Shown one piece after another: positions 10,861-20,330 of a DNA stretch of 64,000 nucleotides (the first letter of the stretch is position 1; each line of letters starts with the position of its first letter). Under the pieces are notes generated by a model. It made no database searches. It saw only the letters and a list, made by a program, of their open reading frames with translations, and was not told the DNA's origin. The stretch is from Gnetum montanum (lineage: Eukaryota; Streptophyta; Gnetopsida; Gnetales; Gnetaceae): positions 323,136 through 387,135 of the forward strand of contig MNCI01034769.1 of assembly GCA_015680685.1 (NCBI GenBank), read 5' to 3'. The position numbers were made by a program, and so were the translations under genes.

Positions 10861-12094
10861 TTAGTTACATGTTTTCTTCCTCTTCGTCATGCATTTCATT
10901 TGTATATAGTCATATTTGCAAATTTTCTTTGCACTTCCATCATTTCTTTCTTCGCATATTGTTTTGATTTTTGCTTTGCATATGATTTTGATAATCATTA
11001 TGGTCTTTTGATTTATGATTAGAGAACCATTGGAAAATAATGTGAGTTTAATCCTTTATATAATATTTCCTAGTACTATTACATAAAATCTCTTTTATAC
11101 TATATATTTCAATAATGCTTTGATTCTTCCTAGTATTTTTCAAGGTTTTAGTTTCTTTAATTATGTTGGATTATAGAGCATGAGATTTGTGTTAATTAAT
11201 CATGTAATCATCATGATCATGTGAGTGTAGGATAGGTGATTTTGGAGAATGGTTATTCATAATCACTAGGTGACTTTGGAAAACCCCATTTTCCTTCTCA
11301 TAAGCCCTAGCCCTCAAGTGTGATGACCCATAGTTACCTTGTGAATAATGGAGTGAAGTGTGTTCATTTTCACTTGAGAACCCTTAGCCACCTAGGAGAC
11401 TTGCTATGATGCCATCAAATTTTAATCAAGGGCACATACATGAGGGTTGAACTACACCATGGGTAAAGTTCCAAAAGGGCTATGTTCATTGGTAGTGCAG
11501 CTAATCAGCCAAACTCGTGTTGGAATTCCTACCTTAAGAATGAAGTACACCATGGGAAAAGTTTCCTCAAAGAGAAAAAAAAAGGAATGAGGACCATGTT
11601 CATTGGTAGTGTAATAAGTTCTTGAGTGTGATGGGGTCCAGAAACTATCCTAACCCTAACCTCCATTTCCCCTTTTGAACCTATTTCAAAAAAAAAAATA
11701 GTTCCAAGGAAAAATCCAAAAGTTGTGACTAGCCATGATCTAATATGAGCCTATCCTCCTCATTAAGTTTAGTATGGGTCTTGTGCTCACAGTAGTCCAC
11801 ATGCTGTCGACTTTTACTTTGTAAGAAGATTGGGAAAGAAATCATAATTATATTTTAATTATATATAAATGTATGTACTTAAAATAAATAAAATTATATA
11901 TTTAGAGTTTAATTAAATAAGATGGTTTGATTTGGGTGGCCTATGTTTAGTTCTCTTTTGATTATATGGTTATTTTAATCATGTTTAGTTTATTTTTAAG
12001 TTTCCATTTGCTTGTTTTGTGATGTTTGTAATTCTTTATCTATTGCATCATCTTAAATTTTTTTTTGTCTTATTCCTTGCACTAGCATGCAATT
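10861..12094. other. C 3' untranslated region
   Basis: Non-coding, T-rich at the start. A short direct duplication lies at 11450-11620: TACACCATGGG..AAAGTT..ATGTTCATTGGTAGTG occurs at about 11453 and about 11547. Confidence 0.55.
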
Positions 12095-12112
12095 AAAAGT
12101 TTGGGGGCTAAG
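12095..12112 (+). other. Polypurine tract of C
   Basis: AAAAGTTTGGGGGCTAAG lies directly before the 3' LTR, the normal place for plus-strand DNA priming. Confidence 0.75.
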
Positions 12113-13075
12113 TGTTGATGTCAACACTCCCATGCTCACATGGGGCCATGATTATCAACATTTCTATTTCTCTCCCTTAATAACCACAATAAAAATCATG
12201 CGAGTAGTGGGAATTTAAATTGTGAGGTGGTGATCATTAATGATGGTGGTTATGGTCATTAGTGGCAAACGTTTCGAAAGTTACAATGGTTATGAACATA
12301 AGTGGGCACTTAATTGGAGAATGTGGGCATTATTACATAAGAAGTTATGGCAGTTTCTGTAGTCGTTACATGAAACGTAGACATCATTATGGATGGTTGC
12401 AGTGGCTATAAAATGGAGTCTAGAGGGGAGCTCTTGAAGGGAGGAGAGGGAGTCCCAAAACAGGCTCTGGTTATCAGTCTAAAGGGGTATCTTCCTCTCC
12501 ACTAAGCAATAGTTTCCTCTTTTCTTTTCTTTTCTTTACAGGCTTCTAGTTGATCTTCAAGGAGGGGTTCCAAGGTAGGATCCAATAGCTAAAAATTAGA
12601 TCCTTGCGGGTCTTCTTAGCAACAACAGGAGCATGTCTTGGTGGTGTAGACGTGGGTGGATGATCTTCCTCTCTACGGTAGTGCACAAAAGGTTGCTGAT
12701 GGTATTAGGCTTTAAGAACTACAATTTCTGCCCCATGTGGACTGTAGTGGGCAATCTCTTTCTCTCTCTCTCCCTCTCTCATGGCAATCATGATCTTCCT
12801 ACCCATCAATGGATACCATCGATAGTCACGGACCAGCAATGTCAGCGGGACCAGGGAAAACTCAGTTCTTTTAATTATCTATTGTATTGAAGATAATTAT
12901 TTAATTTAAATTCTATATTTCTTTCTAGTTTATTATTTGCAAAAGGCCATGTAGCCCTCTCCAGCTGAGACTATTCCTAGGTTTCCATACCCATATGGGA
13001 GGTGCCCTAGGCAATAGTCTCCTAAAATGAGTTTTCTTTCTCAGTGTTGGTGTGAACAAAATTTATGCATCAACA
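12113..13075 (+). mobile_element. 3' LTR of C
   Basis: 963 bp with the same ends as the 5' LTR and the same TATAAAA (12407-12413). It is shorter mainly through the contracted CT tract. Confidence 0.92.
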
Positions 13076-13080
13076 ATGAT
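13076..13080. repeat. Target site duplication of C, right copy (ATGAT)
   Basis: Pairs exactly with 7213-7217. Confidence 0.85.
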
Positions 13081-13201
13081 ATAATGTTGTAAAGGTAAAC
13101 AAACAATTGGCAAAGGAATGGATGAGATTTTTGTCATGAACTTGTTTCTTAATGTTTTAGAAATCAAGGAATCCTTTTGCCATTATCCTATAGTCATCGT
13201 T
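13081..13201 (-). mobile_element. Sliver of B between insertions C and A
   Basis: About 120 bp lies between the duplication of C and that of A and belongs to neither. By the nesting it is internal B sequence joining 7212 to 25472. Confidence 0.7.
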
Positions 13202-13206
13202 TCTCT
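13202..13206. repeat. Target site duplication of A, left copy (TCTCT)
   Basis: TCTCT here matches TCTCT at 25467-25471. Confidence 0.8.
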
Positions 13207-13671
13207 TGTAGTGATCAAAAAAATTGGCAAATAGAACATCAAGGTTCATGAGTAGATAGCCTAACCCCAAATCTACATGAGGGCCTACTAGAGGTAGAGA
13301 CAGGGTGCCCTGAATGGTTTGGCCAATCGAATAAGGACTTATCGAATGTGATGGGGGTGCAACATGATTAGCCATAGTGTTGATGTGAAATGATGCTAAG
13401 TGAGTGTTAGTGGGATCAAGCATAGTCAAGACTTTTCAACGAAGTGGGTAGTTTCAACATGTGTAGACCACCACCTAAGCATAATTTTAAGTGTGGCTAT
13501 GAGGTAAAATAACAAAAATGCAAGTAAAGTGCAAAAAATGCAAAGAAAGAGAGAGAGAGAAATGGAACATCACCCCAAATGGGGTTGAGCATAGTTAACA
13601 CCAAAAGGGGTTAAAAGATAGATGGTGTACAATAGGCGCAGTGGATAGCATAGTCACAGTGTCAAGGATGT

Positions 13672-13752
13672 TTGGCTGCAAAGATTGGCATTTTTCCAAG
13701 GTGTCTACATCATTGGCTGCCACCTTGGAAAAATGCCAATCTTTGCAGCCAA
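13672..13752. repeat. Perfect 32-bp inverted repeat with 17-bp loop
   Basis: The left arm 13672-13703 begins TTGGCTGCAAAGATTGGCAT; the right arm 13721-13752 is its exact reverse complement over all 32 bases. The aligned stretch of the 5' LTR (24226-24300) has the left arm in diverged form but no inverted copy, so the right arm arose after the two LTRs were made. Confidence 0.92.
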
Positions 13753-13912
13753 TGATTGGCCATTGTAGTGTATCATTGGCTACAGTGTTCTAGTGGATTG
13801 TGGTGGTCTAAAAATTCATCAATATGCCTTTGGTTCTCTTCCAAGAACTCCTTAGATTTGCCAAATCTTAGATTTGCCAATTTTCCAACCTTGAAAATAT
13901 TGAGGGTGTGGC

Positions 13913-13920
13913 TATTTATA
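13913..13920 (-). promoter_or_regulatory. TATA box of A 3' LTR
   Basis: Minus-strand TATAAATA in GGCCTATAAATAGCCACAC, conserved at 24437-24444. Confidence 0.65.
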
Positions 13921-14329
13921 GGCCTAGGGTTAGTGGAAGATGTGAGATGGGTACCACATGGCAAAGGGGACAGTTGGGACTACACTCTCATCCAACTATG
14001 TTATCCATTAGGCTAGTGGTGTTTTGCTTTGCTATGCTCTATCTAACTCTATGAGACTGTGAGACTGTGAGTATGTTGCTAGATACATGTGTCTATTGAG
14101 AAGATTGCAAGGTACGTAAAAAAATGATATTTGAAGACTACACTCCATGGAACTACGCTCTCCATACTCTTAAATGGGGTCAAGCATAGTTACAATTTTG
14201 GAGCCAAAAGAGGAATACAAAAAGAAGAATTTTGCTAACTATGCTTGCCGAAGGTGGGTTGAAGATGAGCTGAGTGGTGTTGCTATGCTGTGGAGGTTGT
14301 TGAAGATTGTTTTGGCTGACTATGGTTGA

Positions 14330-14930
14330 CTACACTTTGGACTGGGGGAGAGTGTAGTCCCACACTTAGGAGAAATTTACAAAACTTGGCCTTCATGTTG
14401 ACTATGCTCTCCACTGAAGGTTGACTATGCTCTAGGGTAGTGGAGAGCATAGTTCCAACACTTGGAAAAATTTACTATAACTGGCTTTGTGGTGACACTT
14501 AGAGAAAATTGCAAAACTAGCCTTCATGTTAACTACACTCTCCATGAGAGGCTAACTACACTCTTCACTAGAGGCTGACTATACTTTGGGGTAGCAGAGA
14601 GCGTAATCCCAACACTTAGAAAAATTTGCAAAAACTAGTCTTCATGTTGAATACACTCTTTACAAAAGGCTAACTACACTTTGGGGTAGTGAAGAGCATA
14701 GTCCCAACACTTAGAAAAATCTGCAAAAATTGGCTTTCATGTTGACTACGCACTTCACTGGAGGCTAACTACTCTCCTATCTAGGGGAGAGCATAGTCTC
14801 AGCACTTAGAAAAATTTGCAAAAATTGGCTTTCATGCTAACTATGCTCTCCACTAGATGCTAACTATGCTCCCATCTAGGGAGAGCATAGTTCAACACTT
14901 AGAAAAATTTGTAGTTGGGATGCTGTAGTC
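14330..14930. repeat. Tandem repeat in A LTR, about 110-bp unit
   Basis: About five to six units, each with CAACACTTAGAAAAATTTGC, then CTTCATG(T/C)TAACTACACTCTCCAC, then GAGAGCATAGTCC. The same array is in the 5' LTR at 24830-25425, and its shorter motif returns in the leader (23340-23460). Confidence 0.85.
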
Positions 14931-14949
14931 CAGATTTGATGGTGTTTCA

Positions 14950-14966
14950 GTAACCCCTCTTTGTTG
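14950..14966 (-). other. Polypurine tract of A
   Basis: On the minus strand CAACAAAGAGGGGTTAC lies directly before the LTR start TGAAACACC. H has the near-identical CAACAAAGAGGGGCCAA at the same place. Confidence 0.8.
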
Positions 14967-16080
14967 ACGTCTGGAGGAGTGGCCTAAGAGACATCGACAA
15001 GAATAGCGAAACATCACATTAGACTTGGCACCAACATCACTCTTTAATGTGTGGTCGGATGTCACTGCACCATGCTCAAGAGTGTTATGGATAGCGGTGT
15101 GCTAAATAGTAGGTGAGAAACAAGAGTAAAAGGTCTAGGTGATGTGCTAGGAATAAAAGGGTAGATGAGGTGAAAGTGTGATGTTATGACACAAGCACAT
15201 CATGGTTGATGGTGACCATGGCACTATAGTGGCTTACCCTTGAAAATATTAACCTCTGATTAGAGTGCTCATGGGAAAGTCGATGTGGATTCAAGACTAA
15301 ATCGGTTGTGAAATTGCAACACCACTAGGCTACTTGGGACGTTCTCTTTTTCTTTTTCTCTTTTTGTTTCTTTTCTCTTTTTTATTTTTATCCTTTGCTA
15401 TGAGGTGAGCCTACTTTGGGCTCTGCATGTTGCTAAATGCTTGTTGTGAGGTGCTTTCTATCAAGTGGGTTTAATGTCACTAGATGGGCTTTACTTTAGT
15501 GTTTGAAAAACCATGTCATGTTTGTATAATAGATGTTTCCTCCACAGAATGACTTGTGTTACATCTACTTAGGCATTAATTGGCTAATAGAGGCTTTCCA
15601 TGGGACAACTTATGTTACATCCACCTTGGGTTCTACAGTTTGACTTGAAGAGGATGGCATGTGGTCACAACACGTGAACGTCAAAAGGGTTTTGAGGAAT
15701 GCAAGGGTATTGGAATATAGGAGTAGAGGTAAGTAGGATATAATGGGATATAATGGGATAATAGGGATGTACACTCTTGAGAGGCCTAATTGGTCCAATC
15801 ATGCACAACAAAGTGATGTGGCAACTTTCTGCTTCAATGAAATGCACCTTTGCATGATCACCCAAGGCTTCATCTTACAAAGATAACTCCAAAAGGAAAA
15901 GGAAACAACACTAGAAATAACTTCATATAAATTTTAGATGAAAAAATGTAGAAGGCCACATTAGCAATACAGGTTGCATAGATTGAAAGTGCTTTATCTT
16001 GAAACTACACTGTGCTCACTCTCTTGGTGTAGAAAAAGAGTTGTAGTATGCTTGCTCACTTGCTTGAGAAAGTATGGAAA
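14967..16080. other. A 3' internal region, non-coding
   Basis: No supported frame on either strand. A T-rich tract lies at 15348-15392 and a short ATAATGGG direct repeat at 15735-15760. Fragments resemble the 3' region of B (1860-2640). Confidence 0.5.
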
Positions 16081-16365
16081 AAGTTATTAACAATTGACTA
16101 CAAACCAAATGTAAGGTCTTGGTAGACAATGGCTTTACTTATTTAAGATCCTAGTAAACTATTGAGCCTAATTTAAGATCCTGGTAGACTATGTTGTGCT
16201 AGTTCATAGTCCTTGCAGATTGCTCTATGTTAATTTAACATCTTAGTGTATGTGTTGTGCTACTTTAGAGTCATGAAAAACTACTAGTTTATTATCATAG
16301 CAGATCTCTATGGAAATTTAATGTCATAACAAATGAGTTGTGCTAGTTTAACATCTTAGCATATG
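16081..16365. repeat. Repeat array 2 of A
   Basis: Six or so diverged units of the form TAGTTTAAGATCCTGGTAGACTATG (about 40 bp) follow one another. On the other strand they resemble the CTATGACTATAAACTAGC units in H (41211-41660). Confidence 0.6.
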
Positions 16366-16609
16366 AATGCTTATCTTGCTTCGTTGACATGTGGTGCTAC
16401 ATGCTAAATGTAGTATGGTTTCAAGTGCGAATGGTTTACACGTGCACTTCATATTCTTCATAGGATACTTGAAAAGGTTTGTAGAGCTTCTATTCATGTA
16501 GTATGATGGATTATGGATGGTGCAAGACCATGAGTAGTTGTCCTGGTTATGGGTCAAACATATGTTTTTGACCACATGCACATAGGAGTCCCCATAGGAG
16601 ATCAATGAG

Positions 16610-18522
16610 TTGTTATCAGTAACAACTAAGGTTCCTATGGAACACTCACATTATTTGTGCAATAGTATAGATGAGGGCCCTTCCATTAGCACTAGAGACA
16701 TGAGAAAGGTAGATTGCTACATAGAAAATATGGTGGGGCTGTCTAAGGCCAAGATCAAGAGGTTGCATCCTCGAGAGGAAGCTTCCCTTGAGATTAGAAA
16801 GCCAAGCAATAAAAGAGTTTGCATCAAGCTTGCAAGAAAATGTTGCAAGTTAGTATGTGTAGTGTCTTAGATGCCTTAGTTACATTCATGTATATATTGT
16901 TATTTTTATGTTTTTCTTTTGTGATCTACTATTAATTAGCTAATGATGTGCTATATGTGTATGCATGTTAATTACAAAAAAAGAAGAGAGTGCTACAAAA
17001 GAAATGGCCAAGGTGGTAGTGGAGGAAGTGCCTCCTTATGCTAAGGAGGAGGTGGCTCATGGAGATGAGCTTCATGAGGTAGTAGAGGCCCTTAGATAGT
17101 TGGAAGAAGAAGGGTTTCTCCACCCTAATGGGGATGACTTTGATACTTTGTTTGATGGTATGCAACTAGGTGAGCCCCCTACACTCATGCCTAAGGGCTT
17201 ACTAGGTAATCTACCTTTATTTCCATCTATCTTCCCTTGTTTTCTCTAGTATCTTTAGTTGTTATGCCATATGCTAATTACATCATTATATTACAACATC
17301 AGATATTCCTACCAATGGTCCCACATCTACCTACCACATGGAGCCATGGGTAGATATGTTGGATAAATTCACCTTCATGGAAGGCAATATTGAGGACATG
17401 ATGAACTACTTGCAACAAGTAGACATTAAGCTTAATATGTGTGCAATGCTATTTCACCGTATGTTATCCTACTCATTACTTAGTGCTTAGATGCTCATAT
17501 ATGTGCAATGCCTGCAAGTCCTAAGCTACAAGAGAATCTAAGCAAGGTGGCCAAGATGGATGCCCTGCCCAACCTTCCTCTTGAAGTTGATCAGGTACCT
17601 CATTAGATATATGAGACATCAAATAAGTGCACACTCTCTTGTGCAAATCCATTGTGGGTTTGCGGGTGCTCATTTGAGCACTTGTGAAAACACATGCACA
17701 AACCATAGGAAAGGGTGACTAGCCAAGATGAGAAGATCAAGGATCTTCAATCTAGATATGACTTCATAGTAGCTATATCGTGGGGAGACAACACCTGGTG
17801 TACCTCATAGATCAATTGTGCTAGATATTGGACCACTCTTAGAAGTAAGAATGAGGCCACATGAAAGCTGGTTGAGTAGCAACTCCAAATGTGTCTACTT
17901 GCTTAGAAGAACCAGGATTGGAAGAATTATATCATAAAGGTTTATCAGTGGGGGCAAGCATAGAAGAATCATAAGCATCAATACAAGCAAGAGCATGACA
18001 TGTACTTGCAATGGTACAAGGAGTTATCTACCAAATGCTACTACCTTGAGATGTTTCTTGAGGTGATCAATGGGAAGCAAGAATATGACTTGTTCATGTA
18101 GAGTATGGTCATGAGTGACTTCTCTCGAGAGATAGATCATCACCCCTTCCAGAGTGGCCTCTTCTGCTACATTTTCCATGGAGCCACTCACATGGGCTAC
18201 CGTGGACAAAGGCAAGACCCTTTTGGATATTGAATTTGGCTAGGAGGACTAGATGCAACTTTTCAAAGCTAAGATCCTCTGACACTTGGAGGCTAGCCTT
18301 GAGAAGTTACCTCCAAAACTCACCAATGTAGGGCCCTCCCAAGTTAGTTTTTGCTACATTATTTTTTTATGCTTTTTATGTTTTGAGTTAGCTCATAGAG
18401 TGCATATTTGATTACTAATTGCTCATGTTTGTTAATGGTTGTGGCAAGTACCAAGTGATGTTGGCCCTAGTGACCTAGTGGAGGAAGTAGAACCTCCACC
18501 CTCACCTAGTGCTACTACTTGA
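16610..18522 (+). pseudogene. Spliced cargo gene antisense to gag in A, unknown function
   Basis: Plus-strand reading frames join through well-placed GT-AG introns: exons at about 16610-16866 (uncertain), 16983-17205, 17303-17458, 17519-17594, 17709-18342 and 18449-18522. The last exon ends VEEVEPPPSPSATT and a stop. Exon 2 is acidic (VVVEEVPPYAKEEVAHGDE). Exon 5 is Lys/Gln/Trp-rich and probably helical, with text such as SQDEKIKDLQSRYDFIVA and YLQWYKELSTKCYYLEMF. Several TAG/TGA stops break exon 5, consistent with decay. No enzyme motif is recognised. It lies exactly between repeat arrays 1 and 2 and runs against gag-protease. Extra antisense frames are known in Tat-lineage elements; function is not known. 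Confidence 0.6.
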
Positions 18523-18689
18523 GCATGACCAAATGCACCTCCCATTGGGCGTTTTTGCTATGTGATGTTATTCATGCCATGTATTGCTATTCATATTAAA
18601 TTTTCTATGGATGATTATTTGCTTAATGTAATTTGTAAACTTTGATCCCTATATGACAATTTTATTGCATTAGCTATGAGTATGCGAGT
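18523..18689. other. 3' flank of cargo gene in A
   Basis: AT-rich, non-coding. It probably holds the 3' untranslated region of the antisense gene; no clear polyadenylation signal can be assigned. Confidence 0.35.
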
Positions 18690-19270
18690 CTTGACCATTG
18701 TAATCCATAGTGATATTGGGCCATTGTGAGCGATAGCAATACTAGGCCATTGTGAGCCATAGTGAGTTTGTTATTAATTTAAACCATTGATGGGCCCCAC
18801 ACCAATTTAAGGTCATATTGGGAGGGCCAATGCTAATTTTTGGCCATTTTGGTCCATAGCCATAGTTTAAGGCCATTTTAGGCCACAATGATGGTTTTAA
18901 GAGTGGTAGTTTAAGGCCATTCTAGGTTGCATATTGCTAGTTTAAGGCCATTTTAGGCCATTGTGATAGTTTAAGGTCATTTTAGGCCAATGGTGATTGA
19001 AAGTGATTGTTGAAGGTCATTTCGGGACACAATGATAGTTTAGAGCCATTCTAGACTACAAATTGCTAGTTTAAGGCCATTTCGAGCCATTCATTACTCT
19101 CTCTTTTGTGATTGCTATAGTTTAAGTCCATCTCAGGCCACATATGGATATCTTTTATGGTTGCAATTGTGATAGTTTAAGGCCATTCTAGACTCCATTT
19201 ATAGGATTAATAGTGGTACTTTAAGGCCATTCGGGGTCATGTGTTGCTAGTTTAAGGCCATTTTGGACCA
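18690..19270. repeat. Repeat array 1 of A
   Basis: Ten or more diverged units of about 35-60 bp with the core TAGTTTAAGGCCATTTTAGGCCA. H has the same motif downstream of its protease (GGCCTTAAACTAGCATACGGCC, 41005-41055) and B has remnants at 7050-7145. Confidence 0.8.
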
Positions 19271-19585
19271 TGTGTTGCTATCTCTCTTTTTGTGATTTTT
19301 GCATTTATGATTTTTGTGCACTTTGATATTTTATTAGGCATTAAACTAATGACTACAAGAGTGTAAACTAACCAAGAAAATGCATAAAAAAAGTGGAAAA
19401 ATGCATAAACAAAGCAAATAAATGTGTAAATAAAGCAAACCAATGCATACTAACATAAGAATCAATGAGAAAAAATAATGCTAATCTAAGTAAAACGAAT
19501 GCGATATGAGAAACAAGTAGAATATAGGATTCATAGAAGCAAATAGTAGGTAGGCACCTAGTGCATGTTGGACTAAGGGGGTACC
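19271..19585. other. A region between protease stop and array 1
   Basis: On the minus strand it is T-rich and resembles the tail of H's long frame (40800-40960, text such as TTTGTTTACATTGCACTAGCC). It is untranslated or a decayed C-terminus. Confidence 0.45.
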
Positions 19586-20330
19586 TTAGTCACGTAGTTG
19601 CTTTCTAACTTGGTGTGGGTTAGGAGACATGTAGGGCCTAGATTGCACTATTTGGTAGTCTCCTTGGTCCTCACTCACTATGTAAAATGGTAATTCTACC
19701 CAAAGATTATCTTTTGAGAGGTCACTAGCTTCTTCTATCTTTTTGAATGTGTCTACCTCATGCACCTCATCATCTACCGTAGGTGCATCATTAGGAAATT
19801 CAACTTCCAACCCTTGCTTTGTATCTATGTTGTTGATGGCCAAAGGGGTAGCATTATCACCATGGATGATAACTTTTCCACCTTCATATGGTAGGTAGAT
19901 TTCTTGATGAATTGGAGAGGAGACTACTTGTAATTGGGCTAGCTAAGTTTTTCCCAATATTAAGTTAAAGCCTAACATTTCCTCTATAATAATGAATTTA
20001 GCAGTGGTGTAGAATTACTCCCCTACTACAAAGGCTATGGTGACAGTGCCACTAACGATGGCATGTGACCTATTAAAGGATTTCATACACATGTTCTTTG
20101 TTGGATTGATTTGATCCATGAGGCCTAACTTATCCACAATGATGTATGGGATAACATTTGTTGATGCTCTGTCATTAACGTGCACTTTGTGAATCGTGCA
20201 TTACCCAACATGTACAATGATGAACATGGGAGTTGTTATGACCTTGTCCTTCTTGGGATTAGCCTTAATTGCTTCATCATGAAATGCTAGGAATGTGGAA
20301 CTTGTTTCCTATGGTGCAGAAGGCAACATC
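19586..20330 (-). pseudogene. Retropepsin-like protease domain of A
   Basis: The minus strand reads KVHVNDRASTNVIPYIIV near 20180, then LGFNLILGKT.LAQL, SSPIHQEIYLPYEGGKVIIHGD and a C-terminal acidic tail from 19843. The order matches the intact copy in H residue by residue. The catalytic loop, DDGA in H and B, is here N-D-R-A, so the enzyme would be dead. It is the C-terminal part of a gag-protease polyprotein and is not followed by RT. Two or more in-frame stops lie inside the domain. Confidence 0.8.

Larger units (their letters stand above)
7218..13075 (+). mobile_element. LTR retrotransposon C, complete ends, internally deleted
   Basis: Both LTRs begin TGTTGATGTCAACACTCCC and end ATTTATGCATCAACA, with a perfect 5-bp duplication (ATGAT) outside. 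The PBS region is at 8208 and the polypurine tract at 12095. The interior keeps gag-like frames, an aspartic protease and the C-terminal tail of integrase, but RT, RNase H and the integrase core are absent. C sits inside B. In the first roughly 310 bp of the LTRs about 27 positions differ by hand count, most of them C/T or G/A, so the insertion is old. Confidence 0.92.
13207..14949 (-). mobile_element. 3' LTR of A
   Basis: It matches 23742-25466 along its length. On the plus strand it runs TGTAGTGATC..GTGTTTCA. It contains minus-strand TATAAATA, roughly 110-bp tandem repeats (14330-14930) and a perfect hairpin that the 5' LTR lacks. Confidence 0.9.

Noticed and set aside
19586-20330. An active protease in A
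   Set aside because: The catalytic loop reads N-D-R-A instead of D-D-G-A and the frame has stops.
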